Below are positions 6,589 through 14,182 of a DNA stretch of 14,201 bases, in pieces. The notes beneath the pieces were generated by a model that saw only the letters and a program-made list of their open reading frames with translations, searched no databases and had not been told where the DNA came from. Both the position numbers and the translations under genes were made by a program. This DNA is from Nitrospirota bacterium. GTDB lineage: Bacteria; Nitrospirota_A; Leptospirillia; Leptospirillales; Leptospirillaceae. Location: contig JAKCCY010000068.1 in the NCBI GenBank assembly GCA_021838765.1, forward strand, positions 1 to 14,201. Reading direction: 5' to 3'. Every line of letters starts with the position of its first letter. Positions within the stretch are counted from its first letter, which is position 1.

Positions 6589-6654
6589 TCAGGGATGCTC
6601 GGGAAAGAGTTGATTCCGCGAAAGAGAATTCACCGACTAACCTAAGGAGCTCCT

Positions 6655-7500
6655 GTGGAGACTCATTCAAAAACAGAGAAAACTGGTAATCCGATCTGGG
6701 AAAATGTGGTCATTGCAAGGGCGCAGGATCGCCCAACGGCGTTAGACTACACCCAGCGGCTGTTTACGAATTTCGTTGAACTTCATGGCGACAGGGGCTT
6801 CAGGGATGATCCCTCCATCGTTTCGGGGATTGCAGGTTTTGAGGACAGGACCGTTGCCGTCATTGGCCATCAAAAAGGCAAAAGCTTCAAGGACCGGGTT
6901 TCCAGAAACTTTGGCATGCCCCACCCCGAGGGGTACAGAAAAGCCTTGAGAATCATGCGTCTTGCCGAGAGGTTCAAGATGCCCATCGTAACCTTCATCG
7001 ATACCCCCGGCGCTTTTCCGGGAATTGAGGCTGAAGAAAGAGGGCAGATTGAAGCTGTTGCCAGGAATATCATGGAGATGTTCCAGATAAAGGTGCCAAT
7101 CATCTCGTTTGTCATCGGGGAGGGGGGAAGCGGTGGCGCCTTGGCCATTGGTGTCGGCGATCGGGTCTATATGCTTGAAAACTCGATTTATTCGGTTATT
7201 TCTCCGGAAGCTTGTGCAGCCATTCTCTGGGAGGATGCAGGGCGGGCTCCCGAGGCGGCCCAGAGTCTCAATATTACGGCCAGTGACCTTTTGAGGCTCA
7301 AGATCGTGGACGGAATGGTTGAAGAGCCTCCGGGCGGGGTCCAGAAAGATTTCTCGGTGGTTGTCTCCAGGATAAAGCTGATCCTGTCCAGGGATTTCGA
7401 AATTTTGTCCCGGAAAAGTGTCGAGGAGTTGCTTTCTGAGCGTTATGAAAAATTCCGGAAGATGGGTCCCTACAAGGAAGGAACCACAAAAACAACCTGA
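6655..7500 (+). CDS. accA: Acetyl-CoA carboxylase, carboxyltransferase subunit alpha
   Basis: A 281-residue subunit of the carboxyltransferase that, with AccD, moves carboxyl from biotin-BCCP to acetyl-CoA to make malonyl-CoA for fatty-acid synthesis. Family signatures are GHQKGKSFKDRVSRNFGMPHPEGYRK-type sequence (71-96), TFIDTPGAFPGIEAEERGQ-type sequence (113-131), the oxyanion-type glycine stretch GEGGSGGALAIG (155-166) and YSVISPEACAAILW (179-192). The GTG start follows AAGGAG at good spacing, and an in-frame TAA at 6643-6645 rules out a longer protein. Compared with the ~319-residue E. coli protein, the N-terminal helical segment of some 45-50 residues is missing, while the crotonase-like core is complete. 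It follows trpS by 66 bases. Confidence 0.95.
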   Translation: METHSKTEKTGNPIWENVVIARAQDRPTALDYTQRLFTNFVELHGDRGFRDDPSIVSGIAGFEDRTVAVIGHQKGKSFKDRVSRNFGMPHPEGYRKALRIMRLAERFKMPIVTFIDTPGAFPGIEAEERGQIEAVARNIMEMFQIKVPIISFVIGEGGSGGALAIGVGDRVYMLENSIYSVISPEACAAILWEDAGRAPEAAQSLNITASDLLRLKIVDGMVEEPPGGVQKDFSVVVSRIKLILSRDFEILSRKSVEELLSERYEKFRKMGPYKEGTTKTT

Positions 7501-7510
7501 GTTTTTTCGT

Positions 7511-10500
7511 TTAAAAGGCCGAGAAAGAGCGGCCTTCTTCCCTGCGCTTCTGGATCATGAAATCGCTCAGTTCCTTCGGGAGGACTTCCAGTCTGGTCGC
7601 TGATCCTTCCCCGAACCTGTCCGTGACAGACCGGATGAATTCGTCTGTCGGATTGAGCTGGAGTTTCTTTCCCGCGAGCCAGCAGCATGACGCCGGTTCA
7701 GTCATGATATCGATCTCGACAATTGCCGGTGTTTTTCCTGGAAATCGATCCACCAGCCCTTTCATGTCCAGCATGTCCTGGGTCGACAGGCCGTCGCTCT
7801 GAAGGCGAAGGATAACGGCACAGTAGAGATTTTTCATAATGTCATCAAGTGTGTCCACTCTTGTGGCACGTATCTTTGTTCCGAAATCATTTCTTTCAAG
7901 ACTTCCTGAAACAAGAAGTGGAATATCCGCATCCAGACGGGATTCTATTGTCTGAAAAATGTCCGGAAAAAGGACAACCTCGATGGATCCTTCAAGATCG
8001 ATCAGAAGGCACTGGGCCATCCTGTCCCCCTTTTTGGTGCGGATGATCTTGAGGGAGGAAACAACTCCAAAAACGCCAATGATGGATCCTTCCGGCAGGG
8101 AATCAAGCTCTCCGGTTGTTTTTGTGGAAAGCTTCTGGATCAGGTCGCCATAGTTCGCCATGGGGTGAGAGGTGAGGTAGAAGCCCAGAGCCTCCCTTTC
8201 TTCTTTCAGCAGGGTTCTTTCGTCCCATTCGGGGATATCCGGCAGTTCAGGAGGGGTTTCCGGGTCGACGGTAAACTCCTTGAACAAGCTCACCATGGGC
8301 GATTTTTTACTCTGTTTTGCCTTTTCCGCCCAGTCAAGAAGCGGGTCGAGTGCTTCCATTGCAACGGAACGCTTGATCCCCAGAGATCGGAAGACACCGG
8401 CCCTGATCAACGCCTCAACGACTCGACGGTTTACCTTTTTCCCTTCAATGCGTCTGATGAAGTCCTGAAAATCCTTGAAAGGCCCTGATTCATTTCTCAT
8501 CTCAATAATGGCATCGACCGCTTGTTTTCCGACATTTTTCACCGCGCCCAGTCCAAAGAGAATCCTGGAACCTTCCCGAAGGCTGAAGTCGAATTCACTT
8601 TCATTGATATCCGGAGCCATTACGGTAATCCCCATATCTTTGGCACCGACCAGAAAGACGCCGATTTTTTCGGTGTCATCGAGGGCGTTCGTCAAGAGGG
8701 CCGCCCATAGCTCGAGAGGATAATGGGCCTTGAGGTAGGCGGTCTGATAGGAAATAAGGGCATAGGCGGCACTGTGGGATTTGTTAAAGCCATATCCTGC
8801 AAAGTAAGCCATGAGATCAAAGATCTGTTCAGCTTTTTTGACAGGAAAGCCCAGACCCTTGGCTCCAAGGACAAACTTGTCCTTCATCTTTTCCATCTCT
8901 TCGGGCTTTTTCTTGCCCATCGCCCGTCTCAGGAGGTCTGACTCTCCAAGGGAGAATCCTCCCAGGATGTTGGCGATTTTCATCACCTGTTCCTGATAGA
9001 CGATGACCCCGTAGGTTTCCTTCAGAACCGGTTCAAGCTCCGGAAGTTCGTAGATGATCTCTTTTGGGTTTTTCTTTCTCTTGATGAAGTCATCGACCAT
9101 TCCGCTGTTGATCGGGCCGGGACGATAAAGTGCGAGAAGTGCGATGAGATCCTCAAAGTTTTCGGGTTGCATCTTGATGATGAGATCGGTCATGCCCCTG
9201 GATTCGAGCTGAAATATTCCCAGCGTTTTTCCGTGGGACAAAAGCTCATATGTTTCCCTGTCATCGAGAGGAATTCTTTCGATCGAGAAGTCGGGGTGGC
9301 GCTCGTGAATCCTGCGGACAGCATCCTGGATCAGTGTCAGCGTTGTCAGTCCGAGGAAGTCGAATTTGACCAGTCCAACTTTTTCAACATCATCCTTTGT
9401 AAACTGGGTGACGATTTCCCCGTCGCTTCCCCTCATCAGGGGAACATGTTCAAGAAGGGAATCCTTGGAGATCACGACGCCTGCGGCATGAATGGAGCTG
9501 TGCCGGGTAATTCCCTCAAGTTTCATGGAAAGGGTGAAGAGATCCTGTATCCGCTGGTCTTTCTCCACGAGTGACTTCAGCTCGGGATTTTCTCCCAATG
9601 CCTTTTCCAGGGTCATTTCAAGGGCATTCGGAATCATCTTGGCTACTTTGTCCACTTCGGAATAGGGCATGGAGAGGACTCTTCCCACGTCCCTGATCGA
9701 ACCTTTTGCGCCCATCGTTCCAAAGGTCGCGATCATTGAAACCCGATCTTCTCCATATTTTTTTACGACATAATCGATAACTTCCCCGCGCCTGTTCATG
9801 CAGAAATCAATGTCGATATCCGGGAGGCTCACGCGTTCCGGATTCAGAAATCGTTCAAAAAGGAGTCCGAATCGGATAGGGTCTATGTTGGTTATTCTCA
9901 GCGAGTAGGCGACCAGCGATCCGGCGGCGGAGCCGCGGCCGGGACCGACAGGGATCCCCATTTCCCTGGCTTTCCTGATGAAATCCCAGACGATCATGAA
10001 GTAGCCTTCATAACCCATTCGGGCAATCACCGAGATCTCGAGGTCAAGTCTTTCCCTGTAGAGGGCTTTCTCTTCTTCGGAAAAAGAAGATTCAGAAAAT
10101 CGTTCCAGAAGTCCCTCAAGGGTCTTCTGGACGAAAAGATCCTTGACGGACATTTCAGGAAACTCTCCCGCATCGATCTTGTAATCCGGCATATGTGTCG
10201 TTTGAAGATCAAGTTTGAGATCGATCATGTCCGCGACATGGAGTGTATTGCTGATCGCCTCGGGAAGTTCCCTGAAGGATTCGATCATCTCTTGCGGGGT
10301 CTTGATGTAAAACTCGTCTGATCCAAAACGGAGCCTGTTCGGCTCTGAAAGTGTTTTTCCGGTCTGAAGGCACAGGAGGATATCGTGCGGTGTTGAGTCC
10401 TCCCTTTCGAGGTAGTGGCAATCGTTTGTTGCCACAAGGGGCAGGTCCATTGCCCTGGCCATCTTGATGATTTCCCGGTTTGCCCGGACCTGGTCATCAA

Positions 10501-11083
10501 GTCCGTTGGCCTGCACTTCCAGAAAAAAATTCTCTTTTCCGAAAATGTCCTGAAAAACGCCTGCTGTTGCATAGGCTGTTTCGTCGTCTCCTCTTGTGAG
10601 CATATAGGCAATTTGTCCCTTGAGACAGCCTGAGAGAGCAATGATGCCTTCGTGGTAGCGGGAAAGCAGCTCGAAGTCGACGCGCGGCCGAAAGTAGAAC
10701 CCCTCAATATGAGACAGGGAGACGATCTTTAAGAGATTTTTGTACCCGATTTCGTTCTGGGCGAGGAGTATCAGGTGAAACGAGGCGTTGTTGATCTTTC
10801 TGCCATGATGGGGGCCTTCGCCCATAAAGTGAATCTCCCGGCGTTCATGGCGGGATCGCGGAGTAATATAGACTTCGCACCCAATGATGGGTTTGATTCC
10901 TTCCTTGCGGGCGGCCTGGTAAAACTCGATGGCGCCAAAGAGATTGCCGTGATCGGTCATCGCGACTGCCTGCATGCCGGTTTCCCGAACTTTTTTCATC
11001 AGGGGCGGGATCTTGTTGGCTCCATCGAGAAGACTGTACTGGGTATGGACGTGGAGATGGACAAATCGGTCAATGGAAGACAT
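7511..11083 (-). CDS. dnaE: DNA polymerase III subunit alpha
   Basis: A 1190-residue replicative C-family DNA polymerase. The PHP domain occupies about 1-270, with apparent metal ligands H11, H13, D44, H45, E70, H103, C153, D221 and H223. The polymerase palm carries D424 and D426 in PDIDIDF and D575 in KFDFLGL, equivalent to the catalytic aspartates of E. coli DnaE. The fingers and beta-binding region follow, then a C-terminal OB-fold-like segment around 960-1080 (GSIIGVFGVVSSLKIIRTKKG). Length is normal for the DnaE1 type. ATG 11083 follows GGGAG at a suitable distance, and upstream bases contain TATATAAG, a possible -10. The gene lies 58 bases after the helicase gene, probably in one unit, and ends 10 bases from accA on the other strand. 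Confidence 0.97.
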   Translation of the reverse strand: MSSIDRFVHLHVHTQYSLLDGANKIPPLMKKVRETGMQAVAMTDHGNLFGAIEFYQAARKEGIKPIIGCEVYITPRSRHERREIHFMGEGPHHGRKINNASFHLILLAQNEIGYKNLLKIVSLSHIEGFYFRPRVDFELLSRYHEGIIALSGCLKGQIAYMLTRGDDETAYATAGVFQDIFGKENFFLEVQANGLDDQVRANREIIKMARAMDLPLVATNDCHYLEREDSTPHDILLCLQTGKTLSEPNRLRFGSDEFYIKTPQEMIESFRELPEAISNTLHVADMIDLKLDLQTTHMPDYKIDAGEFPEMSVKDLFVQKTLEGLLERFSESSFSEEEKALYRERLDLEISVIARMGYEGYFMIVWDFIRKAREMGIPVGPGRGSAAGSLVAYSLRITNIDPIRFGLLFERFLNPERVSLPDIDIDFCMNRRGEVIDYVVKKYGEDRVSMIATFGTMGAKGSIRDVGRVLSMPYSEVDKVAKMIPNALEMTLEKALGENPELKSLVEKDQRIQDLFTLSMKLEGITRHSSIHAAGVVISKDSLLEHVPLMRGSDGEIVTQFTKDDVEKVGLVKFDFLGLTTLTLIQDAVRRIHERHPDFSIERIPLDDRETYELLSHGKTLGIFQLESRGMTDLIIKMQPENFEDLIALLALYRPGPINSGMVDDFIKRKKNPKEIIYELPELEPVLKETYGVIVYQEQVMKIANILGGFSLGESDLLRRAMGKKKPEEMEKMKDKFVLGAKGLGFPVKKAEQIFDLMAYFAGYGFNKSHSAAYALISYQTAYLKAHYPLELWAALLTNALDDTEKIGVFLVGAKDMGITVMAPDINESEFDFSLREGSRILFGLGAVKNVGKQAVDAIIEMRNESGPFKDFQDFIRRIEGKKVNRRVVEALIRAGVFRSLGIKRSVAMEALDPLLDWAEKAKQSKKSPMVSLFKEFTVDPETPPELPDIPEWDERTLLKEEREALGFYLTSHPMANYGDLIQKLSTKTTGELDSLPEGSIIGVFGVVSSLKIIRTKKGDRMAQCLLIDLEGSIEVVLFPDIFQTIESRLDADIPLLVSGSLERNDFGTKIRATRVDTLDDIMKNLYCAVILRLQSDGLSTQDMLDMKGLVDRFPGKTPAIVEIDIMTEPASCCWLAGKKLQLNPTDEFIRSVTDRFGEGSATRLEVLPKELSDFMIQKRREEGRSFSAF
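7515..7536. terminator. Candidate bidirectional terminator between accA and dnaE
   Basis: AAGGCCG (7515-7521) pairs with CGGCCTT (7530-7536) around an 8-base loop, inside the last codons of dnaE. On the minus strand the stem runs into TTTT then AAACG. On the plus strand it is followed only by CTTCCC. It best serves dnaE, but both T-tracts are short. Confidence 0.4.
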
Positions 11084-11141
11084 TCAAAACTTCTCCCTTA
11101 TATAGTTGAAATCGTTTGAAAACCTTAAACTCCAATGATCT

Positions 11142-13085
11142 TCAGGAATACCACGGTTCGTAATCCTCATGGCTGAAACTTTCGCTTCCGGCTTCGATAA
11201 GGAATCGGGAAGGAGTCAGGGGCGTATGGCGACCTCTTCCCTGTATCGATTTGGGAACGCACAAGACCAGCTCTTTTCTTGCCCTCGTTACCGCTACATA
11301 AAAAAGACGACGCTCTTCTTCCAGGTCAAACTCTCTTTCAAGGGATTTTTCAGATGGAAAAAGTCCCTCATTAACAGAAAGCAGAAACACCGTGTCCCAT
11401 TCCAGCCCTTTTGCCTGATGGATAGATGACAGAACAACCCTGTCGGATACAGCAGATCCCTCAAGCGCCGCTTCCTCAAAGGATTCGATCAGGGATATTT
11501 CTCCAAGAAAGTTTTCAAGATCGCTCTGATTGTCCAGCTGTTTTGCAAAAGCTTCAAGATCTTCTTCCCGTTCCTGGGGATTCTCCCTGATATCGTAGAG
11601 CTCTTTGCGATAGCCGAGAGAAAGAACCTCCCGGACCAGGTAACCCAGCGAATTGGTCCCTGCAAGATAGCTCTGACGAAGGGACGAAAGGCGTTCTCCA
11701 AGGGATGTCACACCGGTTACGAGCTTGGGTGTGACAACCTTTCCAGACTGAATCGAGCACAACGCATCAATCGGATCATCACAGTCTGCCAGCCATTGAA
11801 GGATCTTTTCCGTAGCTTTTGGCCCGACCTTCGGAATCATGCGCAAAAGTCTTGAAAAGGCCGAACTGTCTCTTGGATTCAGAATAAGCCTCAGGTAAGC
11901 AAGAATATCTTTGATATGAGCCTGTTCATAGAAGCGCAGTCCGGAGGTCAATGTGAAGGGAATTCTTCTTCGTGCCAGTTCAATCTGGATCGAAAGGGAA
12001 AGATAATGCGACCTGTAGAGAACGCAAACTTCCCCCATGGTCTCTCCCCGATCTTCCTTTTGTGCGATTCTTTTGGCTACGTACTGTGCCTGATCGACAT
12101 CGGAATAAAATGTCACGCATTCAGGAAGAGAGCCCTGGTCAAGAACCGACCTGAGAACCTTTGGCAGCTGTCTTTGGTTTTGAAGGATCACCCGGTTTGC
12201 AACATCGAGAATGGAAACCGTCGACCGGTAGTTCGTTTCGAGCCGGAAGACTCCGGCTTCGGGGTATCGGTCCGAAAACGAGAGCATGTTCTCAACATGG
12301 GCCCCACGGAATGAGTAGATGCTCTGGCTGTCGTCCCCGACAGCAAAAATCTGCTGATGACCCTGGGCAAGCCGATCAAGGAGTGCCCCCTGGAGGGGGT
12401 TTGTATCCTGATACTCGTCGACCAGAATGAATCGGAATCTTCCCTGGAGAAGAGTCAGGATCTCAGGGTCGTCCAGAAGCCTGTACCAGTACAGCAAGAG
12501 ATCGTCGTAGTCCAGGAGCCTTGCGTCCTGTTTTCTGGCCAGATAACGCTTCGTGATTTCCTCAAGTTCAGGAAGGTGGCGGAAAAGATGGGGGTATCTG
12601 TCTCCCAGAAGTTCCTCAAGGGAGACGAGCTTGTTTGATGCCAGGCTCTGGATATTGAGAATCAGCGATGCAGCTGGAAAATCCGAATCCTTGGCCAATC
12701 GTGTGTCCATGATGGCCTTGATCATATCGAGCTGGTCCTCCCTGTCCATGATGGTCAGGGGCAGGGAAAGACCCAGTCTTGCCCCGAACTCTCTGATCAG
12801 ACGGAACCCAACATGATGAAATGTTCCCGCCCAGGGAAGGGGAGGGTGGTCCCCCAGAAGATCTTTCAGTCTGTTTTGCATGACGATTGCAGATTTTTTT
12901 GTAAAGGTCAGCAAGAGGATCCTGTGAAATGGAACCCCCCTTGAGAGGAGATAGGCGGCTCGATAAGTCAGAACCCTGGTTTTTCCGGATCCTGCTCCTG
13001 CAAGGATCAGGGATGGGCCATCAGGCGCGAGTGCCGCCTTTTTTTGTTCTTCATTTAAATCGTGTTCAAAATCAACTGAATTCAT
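11142..13085 (-). CDS. UvrD/PcrA/Rep-type superfamily 1A DNA helicase
   Basis: A 647-residue ATP-dependent 3'-5' DNA helicase for repair or replication-fork restart. Motifs in order are GAGSGKT (30-36, Walker A), VDEYQDTN (222-229, Walker B), QSIYSFRGA (motif III), RLETNYRS (motif IV), SSIHQAKGLEWDTVFL (motif V) and RRLFYVAVTRAR (about 592-603, motif VI). It ends soon after domain 2A and lacks the C-terminal extension (about 70 residues or more) seen in UvrD and PcrA, which carries the RNA-polymerase-contacting region. In length it is closer to Rep or a minimal PcrA, so I give no gene symbol. ATG 13085 is preferred. A TTG at 13118 would add 11 residues but has no ribosome binding site and falls within the promoter region. 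Confidence 0.92.
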   Translation of the reverse strand: MNSVDFEHDLNEEQKKAALAPDGPSLILAGAGSGKTRVLTYRAAYLLSRGVPFHRILLLTFTKKSAIVMQNRLKDLLGDHPPLPWAGTFHHVGFRLIREFGARLGLSLPLTIMDREDQLDMIKAIMDTRLAKDSDFPAASLILNIQSLASNKLVSLEELLGDRYPHLFRHLPELEEITKRYLARKQDARLLDYDDLLLYWYRLLDDPEILTLLQGRFRFILVDEYQDTNPLQGALLDRLAQGHQQIFAVGDDSQSIYSFRGAHVENMLSFSDRYPEAGVFRLETNYRSTVSILDVANRVILQNQRQLPKVLRSVLDQGSLPECVTFYSDVDQAQYVAKRIAQKEDRGETMGEVCVLYRSHYLSLSIQIELARRRIPFTLTSGLRFYEQAHIKDILAYLRLILNPRDSSAFSRLLRMIPKVGPKATEKILQWLADCDDPIDALCSIQSGKVVTPKLVTGVTSLGERLSSLRQSYLAGTNSLGYLVREVLSLGYRKELYDIRENPQEREEDLEAFAKQLDNQSDLENFLGEISLIESFEEAALEGSAVSDRVVLSSIHQAKGLEWDTVFLLSVNEGLFPSEKSLEREFDLEEERRLFYVAVTRARKELVLCVPKSIQGRGRHTPLTPSRFLIEAGSESFSHEDYEPWYS

Positions 13086-13107
13086 CGGGATCCGTTCGTT
13101 GGAAAGG

Positions 13108-13137
13108 GATATCGTCAAAATGGAAGAGTTCTGTCAA
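13108..13137 (-). promoter_or_regulatory. Candidate promoter for the helicase-dnaE unit
   Basis: On the minus strand a consensus TTGACA (13137-13132) is followed after 18 bases by GATATC (13113-13108), which matches the -10 consensus only at its central ATA. Transcription would begin near 13100, close upstream of the chosen ATG at 13085, which further argues against the TTG start at 13118. Confidence 0.4.
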
Positions 13138-13142
13138 GCGGA

Positions 13143-13171
13143 TTGAGATCCTAGTTGATATTTGGTATCAT
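13143..13171 (+). promoter_or_regulatory. Sigma-70 promoter for the transporter gene, with dyad over the -10
   Basis: TTGAGA (13143-13148) and TATCAT (13166-13171) each match consensus at five of six positions and are separated by exactly 17 bases. The start would be near 13178, 32 bases before the ATG. A dyad TGATA-TTTGG-TATCA at 13156-13170 covers most of the -10 box and could bind a repressor. Confidence 0.6.
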
Positions 13172-13209
13172 GTTCAAACAGCCAACAACAAATTGATGGA
13201 TTGAGGAAA

Positions 13210-14094
13210 ATGATCATACTCCTTTTGGAAAGTCTTGGGTACGGATTACTGCACGGTCTTTTACCCGATGAACATACATGGCCTATTACTTTCAGCTACG
13301 CCATAGGAAACGCGACCGGAAAAAAAGGGATCAAGTCAGGGTTTTATTTTTCTCTTGCCTTTATGATCCAGAGGGCCATCGCCTCGGAGCTTGCCTATTT
13401 GTTTCTTGCCAGCTGGCTCTTGAAGGAGGTTGTCAATTCCTGGGCGGATCTTGTTGTCGGAGCCGTTATGACAACCGCGGGAGTCATTATTATCCGTAAA
13501 AAGCGATACATCCACTTTCATCTTCTTGGTCACCATCATGAGTCCCCGGAGGAGGTCGAAACGGACTCCCATGTCCTGTCGCTGACCCATGATGCCCATG
13601 AAGCGCATACAAGCATGGAAGCAGACAGGGAACCGGAGGCGATTCCGACGAAATGGGCCCTGATCCATGGCTTTATTGCCGGGTTCGGATTCGGGCCGTT
13701 TGCGCTGTTTATCTATACGACGGCAGCCCCAAGGATGAGCTCTCCATGGCTTGGCTTTTTACCCGGGCTTCTCTTTGGTCTTGGGACAATGATCATGCTG
13801 ATGGTTCTGGGGGGGGTCTTTGGTGCTTCCCTGAAACTGACAAAACGATTCAATACGGAGGAGATACAGGCGATCGGACTTCATACGGGTTCGATGACAC
13901 TGTTGTGGGGAGGAGTGATTTTTGCCTCAGGCGGAATACTGGGTCTTTCGCCTTATGGAAAGCACCTTCCCTTCGATCTTGGAAATGCCCTGATCGTCCT
14001 TGTCATGGTCGGAGTGGCTCTTCCTGTTCTCTTTTTCTCTATCAGGAAAGTTCTTCTGTGCCAGAAGAGCGCGCCCTCCCATGCCGCTTCCTAG
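13210..14094 (+). CDS. Multi-pass membrane protein, RcnA/UreH/NiCoT-like metal transporter candidate
   Basis: A 294-residue inner-membrane protein with about seven hydrophobic segments (near 3-18, 43-68, 78-95, 150-172, 183-206, 222-245 and 257-278). TM1 contains H15-x4-D20-E-H22 (HGLLPDEH), resembling the H/D/H signature in the first helices of nickel-cobalt transporters and UreH/RcnA-like proteins. A matching HGFIAGFGFGP segment starts TM4. Between TM3 and TM4 is a loop of about 50 residues with nine histidines at 102-133 (HFH, HHH, then H121, H127, H130, H133) and many acidic residues, as in RcnA-type metal-binding loops. Ni/Co or another divalent metal is therefore the likely substrate, with direction unknown. 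ATG 13210 follows GAGG. A TTG at 13162 would place the start inside the promoter. It diverges from the helicase gene and is alone on its strand. Confidence 0.65.
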   Translation: MIILLLESLGYGLLHGLLPDEHTWPITFSYAIGNATGKKGIKSGFYFSLAFMIQRAIASELAYLFLASWLLKEVVNSWADLVVGAVMTTAGVIIIRKKRYIHFHLLGHHHESPEEVETDSHVLSLTHDAHEAHTSMEADREPEAIPTKWALIHGFIAGFGFGPFALFIYTTAAPRMSSPWLGFLPGLLFGLGTMIMLMVLGGVFGASLKLTKRFNTEEIQAIGLHTGSMTLLWGGVIFASGGILGLSPYGKHLPFDLGNALIVLVMVGVALPVLFFSIRKVLLCQKSAPSHAAS

Positions 14095-14143
14095 AAGCCC
14101 TTTCGGCAGGGTCGTCTCCGGAATAGATGGAATCAAGGGCCGC

Positions 14144-14172
14144 TTGACAAAAAAGGAAGAGGAGGCTATAAC
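14144..14172 (+). promoter_or_regulatory. Near-consensus plus-strand promoter at the right edge
   Basis: TTGACA (14144-14149), a 17-base spacer and TATAAC (14167-14172) make the best consensus match in the window. It would start transcription near 14179 into a gene beyond the right edge. The -10 box lies within the hairpin at 14159-14182, so the match competes with a terminator reading. Confidence 0.4.
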
Positions 14173-14182
14173 TAGCCTCCTC
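14159..14182 (-). terminator. Perfect 10-bp hairpin, minus-strand terminator or operator
   Basis: GAGGAGGCTA (14159-14168) pairs perfectly with TAGCCTCCTC (14173-14182) around the 4-base loop TAAC. On the minus strand the stem is followed by TTCC and then six T residues, as in an intrinsic terminator for a minus-strand gene lying right of the window. On the plus strand there is no T-run, so it does not look like the transporter's terminator. Confidence 0.5.

Noticed and set aside
9167..9574. 135-residue plus-strand frame
   Set aside because: It is antisense to the middle of dnaE, with no start signals.
7511..11083. Intein or frameshift within dnaE
   Set aside because: The reading frame is continuous and the length (1190 residues) is normal, with all polymerase motifs in the expected order and no insertion.
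13653..14126. 157-residue plus-strand frame overlapping the transporter
   Set aside because: It is an alternate frame inside the transporter gene, which has clear membrane segments and a good start.
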